Positions 52,103-61,562 of a stretch of 64,000 nucleotides of DNA are shown here, in pieces (position 1 is the stretch's first letter; every line of letters begins with the position of its first letter). A model generated the notes under the pieces. That model saw only the letters and a list, made by a program, of their open reading frames with translations, did not search any database and was not told where the DNA came from. Source of the DNA: Aureobasidium sp. EXF-3400 (taxonomy: Eukaryota > Ascomycota > Dothideomycetes > Dothideales > Saccotheciaceae); the NCBI GenBank assembly GCA_024195585.1, contig SWBL01000059.1, positions 62,001 through 126,000 on the forward strand, given 5' to 3'. The position numbers and the translations under genes were made by a program.

Positions 52103-53995
52103 ATGGCCGACAGTGGACTTCCTTCCAACGACAAAGGTCCGGACAGCGACCAACAACACACGCACACTGTCCTTACCAACACCGGTCCGGTGGGAGAAGC
52201 AGGACTTCCACCATCTCGTCCCACTACCAATACCGCCAACTCGTCTTTCCGCACACGAACCACCGCTCCTCAGCCTCGCGTCGGCTCTCCCGTGCCATCT
52301 CTGGGTGGCCGTGGCAGTGGCAGCTACCAGAACGATCCTTCTCGCCGCACTCATGTCCCGAATCTCATCTCGAGCGCATTCCTTCCACCGCAGTCTCCAC
52401 CACCCACAAGTCCGAAGAACTCGCAACTCCCAATAGCAAGACCGAGTACCGACAGTGGTCGCAAGACTCACCGATCGCGCAATAGCAATGCGTCGATCGT
52501 GACTATCGAGCAAAGTAACAGGCCTCGGATCGATCCGGACGCTCCTCCTTTGCCCACCTCTCGAGGAACTGGAACCACGAACTACGAGTTCAACCGAGAC
52601 CTGCAACCTTTCGGCAGTACAAAAAGCCAGGACAGCCAATACCCTCTGCGGAAGCCTCCTGCGCTTGACATAGATGGTACTACGCGATCCGTCTCTTCGT
52701 TGCAAGCACAGAAGTCGCCAATTTCTCTCCGACCGTCATGGAGCCGTCAGAGTCGTTCGAGCAGGGCCAACGGCAGGAGCGCCGATAGAGACGGCCACGA
52801 GAAGCTACCCTCTGTACCTCCTTCACCTGCAAATTACACGCCCGCGCCTACGATCTCGGACCACAAGCCGAGCACCGGAAGAAACCATCAATACTTCAAT
52901 GGCAATGCTGTCTTCTTTCTGCATGGCAGACTTATTAATACTCGGCAGCGGCCACTTAATGTCTTTACTGCACTTCTTGCTATCATTCCTGCCGCTTTGT
53001 TCTTTGGATTCTCCGCTCCATGGCTATGGCATCACGTTTCTCCTGCGATACCCATCCTCTTTGCCTACGTTTTCTTCATCTGTATTTCTTCTTACCTTCA
53101 CGCATCCTTTTCTGAACCCGGGGTAAGTAACTTCCAGCTGGCTCGTCATATCACCTGTGCTAATTCAAGGCTGCAGATCATCCCACGTAATCTTCACCCT
53201 CAGCCACCTACTCCAGCGGATGAGGATCCTTTAGCTATTGGACCATCGACCACAGAGTGGGTCACTGTTAGATCCTTTGGCCCATCTGCAAGTGGCAACG
53301 GTACTACCGCCATGGAAGTTCCGATCAAGTTTTGCAAGTCATGCAATATCTGGCGACCTCCCCGTGCTCATCACTGCCGCATTTGTGACTCGTGTATCGA
53401 GACTCAGGATCACCACTGTGTTTGGCTGAACAATTGTGTTGGACGACGCAACTACCGCTATTTCCTCGCATTTGTCGCATCCGGAACAGTCTTGGGCCTA
53501 TTTCTACTTGGAGCCAGTCTTACCCATATCCTTGTATGGATGAAGCGAAACAACTCTGACTTTGGACATGCTCTTAACGTGTGGCGTGTTCCGGCTGCTA
53601 TGTGTGTGTACTCTTTCCTTATCCTCACGTATCCTATGAGTCTCTGGGGTTACCATCTCTTCCTCATGGGTAGGGGGGAGACAACCAGAGAGTATCTCAA
53701 CAGTCACAAGTTCCAGAAGAAGGATCGTCATCGACCATTCAGCCAGCACTCGATCTTTGCCAACTGGGCCAGCGTCTTCACGAGGCCTCGCCCGCCGACA
53801 TATATGCGTTTCAGACACCGCTACGAGGAAGGTGATCAGCGCCTCGGAGAGCGAAGGTCTAGGATGGCTAAGCAGTCAGAAAAGAAGGAAGACATGGAGA
53901 TGGGAGAGATCAAGAGCGGGACTGTCAGCAGTAACACTGGTGAGTTCCAAGGACAGCGAACCTTGACACCCATCAACAATACCCCCAGGAGATGA
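52103..53995 (+). CDS. ERF2: DHHC palmitoyltransferase Erf2
   Basis: Exons 52103-53122 and 53177-53995; 612 residues. The 54 nt intron is in-frame (read through it adds 18 residues), but removing it gives SEPGIIPRNLHP, the conserved Erf2 junction. After about 270 disordered residues come four hydrophobic segments, the first pair around 295-340. The zinc-binding DHHC domain lies between pairs: CKSCNIWRPPRAHHCRICD, then DHHCVWLNNCVGRRNYRYFL. Erf2 with its partner Erf4/Shr5 palmitoylates Ras at the ER. The C terminus holds the family motif NPYS-like region and a basic tail. First ATG of the frame at 52103 (context GATCATGG). A palmitoyltransferase near MAT is known from some Dothideomycetes (from memory). 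Confidence 0.93.
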   Translation: MADSGLPSNDKGPDSDQQHTHTVLTNTGPVGEAGLPPSRPTTNTANSSFRTRTTAPQPRVGSPVPSLGGRGSGSYQNDPSRRTHVPNLISSAFLPPQSPPPTSPKNSQLPIARPSTDSGRKTHRSRNSNASIVTIEQSNRPRIDPDAPPLPTSRGTGTTNYEFNRDLQPFGSTKSQDSQYPLRKPPALDIDGTTRSVSSLQAQKSPISLRPSWSRQSRSSRANGRSADRDGHEKLPSVPPSPANYTPAPTISDHKPSTGRNHQYFNGNAVFFLHGRLINTRQRPLNVFTALLAIIPAALFFGFSAPWLWHHVSPAIPILFAYVFFICISSYLHASFSEPGVSNFQLARHITCANSRLQIIPRNLHPQPPTPADEDPLAIGPSTTEWVTVRSFGPSASGNGTTAMEVPIKFCKSCNIWRPPRAHHCRICDSCIETQDHHCVWLNNCVGRRNYRYFLAFVASGTVLGLFLLGASLTHILVWMKRNNSDFGHALNVWRVPAAMCVYSFLILTYPMSLWGYHLFLMGRGETTREYLNSHKFQKKDRHRPFSQHSIFANWASVFTRPRPPTYMRFRHRYEEGDQRLGERRSRMAKQSEKKEDMEMGEIKSGTVSSNTGEFQGQRTLTPINNTPRR

Positions 53996-54566
53996 GAAAT
54001 CTCCCAGTTATGCCTTTGCTTTCTCTTCGCAGCTTCTTGTCTATGTTGCAGCACTGTGACGAATGCTCACGTTCACGACAGCGGTTTAATTCTATCTGCT
54101 TCTTCTTGTTTGTACATATATATCTAGCTCGCCTCTATACCCCTATCAGCGAATCAAGTCACTTTTCAAAACATGACAGTCACATGTTGTCCGAGGCGCG
54201 AGCGGAGTTTCTGATGTACATGGACATGTTCATGCTGAGCACGGGTGTTGCTAAGGGGAGCGGAATGCCACAAAAGACGCGACTGAGGCGCGGGAACTTT
54301 ATCCTCCACTCTGCTCCGATGCGTGCCACAACAAACGGCAACACCATCCCTGAAGACCCCTGCCTGTCAGAGTGAGCAATGTCCTTTTGAACTCATCGTC
54401 AAACAGCAGACAGGAATATCCGCCTCGTTCAAAATCCCAGACATCTTATTGGAATCGGCTCCGCGAATATAGCAACGGCTCTTTAGTCGGCGCGTCTCTT
54501 TCTCGCGTCTCTCCCCACCTTGATTTCAACCACTACCACCTCGATCCCAATCCATCCGCCAGGGAC
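53996..54566. other. Intergenic, no gene seen
   Basis: ERF2 3' end and upstream region of the SET gene. The SET frame is open upstream of its ATG to 54372 without another ATG. Nothing else recognised. Confidence 0.4.
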
Positions 54567-57046
54567 ATGGCCAAGCAACGAAAGAGCCTGCCTCTCGCAA
54601 GAGTGTCAACGGGCTCGACAAGCTCATCCTCGGCAGCATCGAATATCGAGGTCGGTGGCAGCGCGCGTGAGGGCTCGCTCTCATCAGCTGCTGTCGCTCT
54701 GATGTCCACACCTCCTACCAGTGTCTCCGAGCAGGACCATGTCGGATCTGCGGTTGACAAGGAGGAGATGAACGCGACAGCCGCAGCGGACCTGACGCGT
54801 CGATCTTCACGTCGCAAGTCTGGTCCTGCATCCTACAACCTGGGTCTTCTATCTGGCGTACGCCGTACTTCTGCCGGCCTCGAGATGGCACAGGAGAAAG
54901 CCATTCGTAACTTTTCTGGAGATACCCTCGTCGACGACACTCCCGGACCTTCGGGCAGCACTCCCAACCGACAGCTACTCAATGAGGGCGTCAAGGCTCT
55001 GAACATGGACTGGGAGATGGACAACCTGCCTGGTGCTTCTGATCTGCCTGACAGGAAGAAGCGTCGAAACAGATCATCTATGGACATGTTAATTGAGACG
55101 ACCGGCCGTGCTCTGGGCAGAGTGAAGAGCGTTCTCGGTAAGCGCGACCGAGAAGCAAGCGAAACAGACAAAACAGACCGCAGACAGAGTCGCCGTCTGC
55201 TGGCAATCGAAGGCCCTAAGGACACAAAAGAGGAAGCACAACAAGACGACACTACTATCGAGGAGCAACCTGAACGTCTTGAAAGGCCCAGCAAGCTTGC
55301 TCGTCTTTCGTCAAGCTTCAGCATCACGATGCCCCAAGTCTTCTCTTCCAAGAGCAAGAAGCCGACAAAGCGTTATGAGACCCAGGGTCTGTATGCTGGT
55401 CAATCTCTCTCGAGCTACGACGATCTATCCGTTCCCAAGCCTACGCGGAAGCCCACTGGCAAAGCCCGCCCTTTGTCGACCTCCTTTCTTCCTGATGCTA
55501 CCCAGCCCGAAAAGCGTAGCAGTCTTGTCGCCTTGCCTATGTTCTCCTATCTCGAGAGAGAACGACCTTTCACCATCCCTTACGATGTCTTTGCCCCTGT
55601 TTATCACCAGCGTGGCGAGGAAAAGCCGAAGGACTGGGGCAAGGTTCACAAGAACCGGTTCGTTGGCGATGCCCTCCACTACTGGAAGAAGTCCTACTAC
55701 GAGAGATCTTTGTGCACTTGCACGCCACCAGTCCCCGGATCTTCAGAACCCGGATGCGGCGAACATTGCCTCAACCGTGCCATGGACTACGAGTGTGATT
55801 CGAACAACTGTGGTCTGGGAGATTCATGCACAAACCGCGACTTTGCTGGACTTGCAGTCCGTACGGAGCGTGCAAACAAGGCCGACAAGAAGTCGGCGTA
55901 CTATCTCTTCAATGCGGGAGTTGAGGTCGTCAAGACTCCTGACAGAGGCTTTGGTGTACGTGCCTGTAGATCCTACGAGCCGCACGAGATCATCACCGAA
56001 TACACTGGCGAGATCATCACACCCAACGAAGCTGGTAGAAGAATCAGAGAAGACTACAAGGATAAGGCCGTAAGTTTCAATGCAAGGAGAGGCTTCAAGC
56101 ATAGGATAACATCTTTCTTAGGACTACTATCAGATGGAATTCGATCAAGGCATGATTCTCGATGCTACCAAGGGATCTATTGCTCGTTTCGTCAACCACT
56201 CGTGCGAACCTAACTGCAAGATGCTTAAGCGTTTCGTCGGAGGTCATCCACGCATGGCACTCTTTGCAGGTGATCGTGGCATTCTGACCGGCGAGGAACT
56301 GACCTACGACTACAACTTTGAGTAAGTCAAACATAAGTCCCTGATATAGACAACACCATCTGACGCGATTCTACAGTCCCTACTCGGTTAAGAATGTTCA
56401 GGAGTGCCGTTGTGGTGCGACCAACTGCCGTGGTGTTTTGGGACCCAGACCGAAGGATGCCAACAAGCCCGTAACCAAGAAGGAGAAGGAGGGAATGGCT
56501 GCTGGCATGAAGCGCAAGGTCGGTGAATTCTTCGGTGCCACTCCTGCGGTCGAAGTGGACAAGGAGCTTTTCAAGAAGCGCAAGGTCCCTCAAATGTCCA
56601 AGGGCTGGGTTTACGTCGACGACACAATGGAGAAGACCAGAATCGAGGAGGCTCGCAAGGACAAGGAGATTGCACGTCTTCAGAAGCAGGGAATTATCCC
56701 TGCAGACCTTGAAGTCAAGAAGACGACTACCACAACCACAGTCACCAAGAACCAGAGCGGAGCTAGGCGCTTCGTCCAGAAAGTGACCACCAGAATGACT
56801 GGAACCAAGCCTAAGGCTACGCCAGAGCCCAAGAAGATTCAAAAGCTCGGAAGACTGTCCTCGATCAAGAAAAACGAGGGATCACGAGCAGTGGATGCAG
56901 GGGTTGGAAGTTCTCGAGTGACCAAGCCTGCTCGTCGCAGCATGGACAACAAGAGCATCCCCAAAGGCTCGATGAAGGTCAGAGCGGTGAACAAGGATGC
57001 AGTCAAGATGGCTCGCACCATGAGAGCAGTCAAGGCAGATGAATGA
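54567..57046 (+). CDS. ASH1-like SET-domain histone lysine methyltransferase
   Basis: Exons 54567-56069, 56122-56321, 56377-57046; 790 residues. The N-terminal 370 residues are disordered and Ser/Arg-rich. The AWS zinc domain (about 380-430) shows CTCTPPVPG, CGEHCLNRAMDYECD and CGLGDSCTNR. The SET domain (about 450-570) has DRGFGVRACRSYEPHEI, EYTGEIITPNEAG, the catalytic RFVNHSCEPNC (about 523) and LTYDYNFDPYS. Post-SET CRCGATNCRGVLG is near 576. The C-terminal part is very Lys-rich. AWS-SET-postSET with this context matches Neurospora ASH1/human ASH1L, which methylates H3K36 and shapes facultative heterochromatin. Set2 is excluded because no WW or SRI domain is present. ATG 54567 is the first in frame. 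Confidence 0.92.
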
Positions 57047-57564
57047 TAGCGGAATGGGAATGGATGGGAACTGGGACAAAGGCAATACTAGGAACGGCGT
57101 CAAAGAAGGAATATGCAGGACATTGGACTTTGGAGGTTACATTTCTTTTGTTTTGCAGAGGGCTTAACATGTTTTTAATTGCATGATATTTGGTCATTCA
57201 TATCAGAGTTGTTTTATTCTCCATTTTTCTCCACTTTCCTCTCTCTCGAATTGACATGCAGTTCGATCCATCCAGGCCCTGCCAAGAATCTGAAGGTCGG
57301 ACGGAGATTCGGAGGTTCGGTTTAGCAGCATCTGGATGACATAACGGCAACATTTGCTCAAAGATACCCTAGGTACTATCACACTACCGACCTACTGTAG
57401 AACAATTTTTTGCTTGACGACGTAAACAGTATGTGAATTGTACCCCCGCGTCTTGCGTCCACTCAGCCATCGAGCACGCCAAAGCAGGAAGCCCATACTG
57501 ACGAATCGCCGCAGATACAACTCGTCAAAGAATCTCTCGCCTCACGATATCCGCACATCCAAAC
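57047..57564. other. Intergenic, no gene seen
   Basis: 518 bp between the SET gene and ISD11, both on the plus strand. It is AT-rich in the first half. No gene, repeat or RNA recognised. Confidence 0.4.
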
Positions 57565-58234
57565 ATGAGCGCATCACAAATCAAAGTCCGCTCCCTGGTA
57601 CGGCTATCCTCTCTCGAACGAACCCGAACCCTCCGACCCAACAGAAATATCTTGCGACACCACAATTTGCCGCTGAAGAGTACAACAAGCTAACGGTCTC
57701 TCGATACAGTACCGCAAGCTCTTGCGCCAGGGAAACCAGTTCGCCGCATACAACTTCCGCGAGTACGCCGTGCGTCGCACCAAGGATGCCTTCCGCCAGC
57801 ACATCGCCGAGTCCGATTCGAGTAAAATTCAAGAGCTTCTGTCAAGGGGAAACATAGAGTTGCAGATGTTGAAGGTGAGTCCTCAGACGAACCCATGGAG
57901 GAATTGTGCGGCAATCGCCATATGCAGTGGTACTGGGTGGAACAAGAGCAAAGGCGGGAATGGTGCTGAGACTTCTATCACGGCTACTGCATAGCTGCAC
58001 ATTCGATCCCACCATACACAACTCATGAGTGACAGTCACTGACTCTCATGCTCCAGAGACAAACAGTTGTCAGCCAGTTCTTCCAGCTAGACAAGCTAGT
58101 AGTTGAGGGAGGCAAGACCGGCAAGCAGACCGGCGGCAGAAACGACATCATCAGACAAACCGAACATGGGTGAGTTTTGCGATCGCTACCCGACACTCTA
58201 TGCACATGCTAACATAATCGCTAGCTGGGACTGA
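57565..58234 (+). CDS. ISD11: Fe-S cluster assembly LYR protein Isd11 (LYRM4)
   Basis: Four exons: 57565-57597, 57710-57874, 58057-58169, 58225-58234 (10 nt); 106 residues. The LYR motif spans the first splice: SL then [30 protein letters not shown], the basic second helix, and [13 protein letters not shown] fit the Isd11 family in order and length. Isd11 stabilises the cysteine desulfurase Nfs1 in the mitochondrial matrix, with acyl carrier protein bound in the LYR groove. The first and second introns (112 and 182 nt) are long for this genome; the last exon adds only the end of GWD. The frame is consistent through all exons. Confidence 0.92.
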
Positions 58235-58795
58235 GCTTGTCTACCTTTGAGTGCGATGGAGGTGGAGTCATGGTTTTATATGCTTTCCAAAATACCAATC
58301 GCCCAGTTGGGCTGAACTGTAAACATACCACCTTCGAGTTAATATGATCATCCTATACATTCGCTATCGCATCTCTCATACCAACAATTCCATACAAGCG
58401 GTTATCTTGATGCAGAGACCTAGACTGAGCAATCAGATGAAATGCCGAAGACTCGCCGGGCGCCGAAACTCCCGAGAGTCGCGTCGTCGGCCCGTGAGGG
58501 GAGACGCGCTGTCGCCAACCAAGGAGCAACAGGTGTTTATCATTCACAAAAGTGCGTTAATAAGAGACGATTATCCACACGAAGCAATATTGTTATCAGG
58601 AGACACGCATTGAAGTTGCTCCGGACCCGCGACTTGTCTCTTGAAACTCTCCGACCCGAAGTGTAAGAAAAACACAGGTCATGGCTCCTGTACGTGCCTT
58701 CTCTCTCTGTCCCACTCTTCGCCTTATTCTTTCCTGTTCGGCGCTTCTCTGCCTGCCCTTTCCCTTTCGCTACACCTCCTCAATTCCCACGCGTC
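58235..58795. other. Intergenic, no gene seen
   Basis: ISD11 3' end and upstream region of the acidic-protein gene. An ATG with a perfect donor three codons later (ATG 58681, GTACGT 58690) hints at an upstream leader exon, but no acceptor gave a sensible frame. Confidence 0.35.
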
Positions 58796-59167
58796 ATGCT
58801 CTCTCAAACTCCCTCTCTCCCAATTATCCTTCCCGAGCACCCCATTCAAAAGAACATGAATCCCAACGTATCTGTGGAGACTATCGATCACGAGATTCTC
58901 GAAGCTGCATGTATCTTGGTCAACATCAGTCAAGGCATTCTTACCCCCAAAACATATACGGGCTTCAGTTCTCATTTGCCTATTTCTACACCATCATCTT
59001 CGCACACATATCATTCCAGCAGCGATACAATCGGCTATCTGGAAGAATCGCCTATAACTTTCTCGGCCACCGAGCAAATCTCAAGAACCCCAACTGACGT
59101 CGATGGCTCAACAGTTCCGCGCAGGAGGCCGCAGCAATCGCTCTGGTCGTTCCCAGGCCGATCATGA
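58796..59167 (+). CDS. Candidate upstream/overlapping reading frame, unknown
   Basis: ATG 58796 (or 58856) opens a frame of 123 (or 103) codons that overlaps the first 65 bases of the next gene in another frame. Its middle reads like a structured protein: MNPNVSVETIDHEILEAACI followed by LVNISQG and LTPKTYTGF. The end is Arg/Pro-rich. It could be a small separate protein, a first exon spliced elsewhere, or an upstream frame that limits translation of the acidic protein. I recognise no family. The content, not just the length, makes me list it. Confidence 0.33.
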   Translation: MLSQTPSLPIILPEHPIQKNMNPNVSVETIDHEILEAACILVNISQGILTPKTYTGFSSHLPISTPSSSHTYHSSSDTIGYLEESPITFSATEQISRTPTDVDGSTVPRRRPQQSLWSFPGRS

Positions 59168-60686
59168 TGTTTTCGAAGGTCTGCCTGTTCGTCAATGGTC
59201 CCAATCCGAGACCATTGTAGGCCTTCCACCACCAACAGAGGTTACCCAAGGTGGTGACAACGTATTGCCTGAACTACCCATGCCACGTGACTCCCACCAG
59301 CTGGCTCCTTGGACACAACAATTGCTGCGTGAAGCAAGAAGACCAAGACTTGCAAAACGACCTCAGGAACCCACCGAAGACGACAAGCAGGAAGAAGAAG
59401 AGGAAGGCGAACCCGTCCAAACGGGTTGGCAATCCAAGAAGTGGGGCCAAGTGCCATCTCACCTCGAAAAGCCTGAGAGAGAGTTCCTTGCTAAGCGTCG
59501 TAAGGGTCTTCCCAGTCTGCACACTCAGATAGCACTGCAAGCAGCAAATGCCGTGGCTTCCTCGGCAAACACGCGGAAGACCAAAGTTATGAAGTCGGAT
59601 GCAGATGGCAACACTACGGTCTACGAAGTTCTGGTCCCTGAGGGTCAAACTGTCGAAGGCGAAGTCGCAGAGGATGCTATCATGGCTGATGCCGCGCCAG
59701 TACATGCAACTCCTGGCACAGTCATCGAAGGTGTTGGTATCGCCAACGCCGAAGGTGTTATCGTTGCGACCGACCTGCTCCAGCAACAGCAACAACCGTT
59801 GAGACGCAAACCTGTTCCTCCACGTAGAATCAGAAAGGGTGGACCTGGTCGTGGTAAGAAGAAGGTCATGTTCAATCCGAATGATGGACACAATGCTGCA
59901 TCAAACTCGACTCCTGGAGGCAGCGCCAGCGTCGCTACACCCTCGACTCTCCACACCAACGCAGACGACTCAGCAATGGACATCGATTCTACTCCGAAGC
60001 CGGATGCCAATGATGAAGGAGATGATGAGGACGGCGAGGAGGGTGACGAAGGTGATGAGGATGACGATCGCGAAGACGGCGAGCTTAGCGAAGGAGAGGA
60101 GCCTCAAGAAGAGGACCCCGCTGAAACCGCGGCTGCCGCACCATCAAAACCTGAGGCAGATGAGCAGATCCCTGCAATTGAAGAACAAGCAGAGGAGATC
60201 TCCGCACCAGCCACGGAAGAGATCGAACAGACCGTCTCAGCAGCCGCGGAAACAGCCGAGGAGAAGGAGGAAGCTGGCGAAATCGCACAAGACAAGGACG
60301 AAGCCGGTGAAATCTCACAAGACAAGGAGGAAGCTGGCGAAGTAGTAGAAGAGATGCAAGAAGTTGGAGAAGCAGCAGAAGAGAAGGACGAACCTAGCGG
60401 AGCAGCAGAAGAGAAGGAGGCCGCCGAAGAAGTCACTGAAGTGAAAGAGGAAGTCGAACCTGTTGAGGAGAAGGAGGAAGTTGAAGAACCCACAGAAGAT
60501 CTACCAGCCGCAGTAGCCGTAGAAGAAGCTTCGGACAAGCCTGATGCACCAGCTACAGAAGAGGTTCAAGAGACCGAAGAGGCTGGAGCACCAAAGTCAC
60601 CACAGGGACCCGACCACACGACAGCAGGATCTGAGGAAGATACGGTTATGAAAGAGGCATCCGACAAGGAAACAGAAGAGTCCTAG
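59103..60686 (+). CDS. Acidic repeat-rich protein, probably nuclear; C-terminal frame continues past TAG
   Basis: 527 residues to the first TAG (60684-60686). The N terminus is basic (QFRAGGRSNRSGRSQ), then a compact block WQSKKWGQVPSHLEKPEREF followed by LAKRRKG that looks like the conserved core. A basic patch, PPRRIRKGGPGRGKKK, could be a nuclear signal. The second half is highly acidic with degenerate repeats of EEAGEIxQDK type (about 385-440). Beyond the TAG the same frame stays open and acidic to TGA 61151, broken by only one more TAG (60741-60743). The extra part includes NGFSDDSDEDAEGEIVED and then Ser/Asp/Glu-rich sequence ending in an Arg-rich tail. Function unknown; chromatin association is a guess. 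Confidence 0.8.
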   Translation: MAQQFRAGGRSNRSGRSQADHDVFEGLPVRQWSQSETIVGLPPPTEVTQGGDNVLPELPMPRDSHQLAPWTQQLLREARRPRLAKRPQEPTEDDKQEEEEEGEPVQTGWQSKKWGQVPSHLEKPEREFLAKRRKGLPSLHTQIALQAANAVASSANTRKTKVMKSDADGNTTVYEVLVPEGQTVEGEVAEDAIMADAAPVHATPGTVIEGVGIANAEGVIVATDLLQQQQQPLRRKPVPPRRIRKGGPGRGKKKVMFNPNDGHNAASNSTPGGSASVATPSTLHTNADDSAMDIDSTPKPDANDEGDDEDGEEGDEGDEDDDREDGELSEGEEPQEEDPAETAAAAPSKPEADEQIPAIEEQAEEISAPATEEIEQTVSAAAETAEEKEEAGEIAQDKDEAGEISQDKEEAGEVVEEMQEVGEAAEEKDEPSGAAEEKEAAEEVTEVKEEVEPVEEKEEVEEPTEDLPAAVAVEEASDKPDAPATEEVQETEEAGAPKSPQGPDHTTAGSEEDTVMKEASDKETEES

Positions 60687-61151
60687 AATGGTTTTAGCGA
60701 TGATTCCGATGAGGACGCTGAGGGAGAGATCGTAGAGGACTAGGAATACTACGACGACGTACATACTTTTCGTCCTTGGTTTCATGCAGGAACGCCTGCC
60801 GAAGAATCTCTCGAAAAATCCGAAGCAGATTCTCCTGTTTCTGATGAGCAGTCCACTGTTGAAAACTCTTCTGACTCTGGCCATACTACCTCGGAGGACT
60901 CCTCTGACTCTGCTCAGCAGGACTCTTCCGGCTCTTTTGAACCAGACTCAAACGAGGAGATTTTTTATGGCTCTCATCTGATGTTCGGACCGTTCGGACC
61001 GTCTGAGGAGGACTCTTCCGATGATGACTCTGCGCAGGCAGATTCTGGTCATGCGTATTCCGAAAGTCTGTCACATACACACAATCTTCGTCCCAGAGCT
61101 AGACAACATCGAGAATTGAGAAGGACACCACGTCGCCAAGCACCGGCCTGA
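60687..61151 (+). other. Coding-like in-frame extension of the acidic protein gene
   Basis: This stretch is in the same frame as the acidic protein. It codes 18 acidic residues, a TAG (60741-60743), then 135 Ser/Asp/Glu-rich residues (for example SSDSGHTTSEDSSDS, GPFGPSEEDSSDDD) and a basic end (RQHRELRRTPRRQAPA), closed by TGA 61149-61151. Amino-acid composition and codon choice continue those of the preceding gene. It may be read through, spliced in, or a recently disabled tail. Confidence 0.5.
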
Positions 61152-61562
61152 CTCTCATTCTCCAACAACTTGATCACCGACAAAGATGCGTTGATGCAGA
61201 TGGTCGTTTGATGGGGACGAAAGGAATCTCGTGATGGTCTTTACTTTGCTCCTCGTGGCCATCTCACTCGCAACATCTCGGCCTATTGTCTCTATGCTCT
61301 TTGAATTGAGGGAACAAGTGTGAGGCTATCAACCGTAGCTAGCAGTCAAGGTCATTGTTTGTTTTTGTTTGTGTAATTGAGTAATACTGGATACAATTCT
61401 TCTACAGATTAATGGTTCGAGATTGATGTTCACCCTGCTCCCCTCATGAGCTTTCATACCGTGAGATTTAAAGCAATGCTCGAGCAATCACAATGTACCA
61501 TTCTTATACCGAAACGAAGGGGTAAAAATGGATCGTATGAATTTCTAATTTTGCAGATCGTC
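61152..61562. other. Convergent 3' region, no gene seen
   Basis: 411 bp between the acidic-protein gene and the ankyrin-DIL gene. T-rich near 61360. Nothing recognised. Confidence 0.4.

Noticed and set aside
51980..52705. 241-codon minus-strand frame opposite the ERF2 N terminus
   Set aside because: Arg/Ser-rich antisense reading of a disordered Ser/Thr/Pro region; the sense frame is ERF2.
60784..60981. Hydrophobic 65-codon frame within the acidic-protein extension
   Set aside because: A Leu-rich out-of-phase shadow of the Ser/Asp/Glu frame; a 58 nt intron that would lead into it lacks a branch point.
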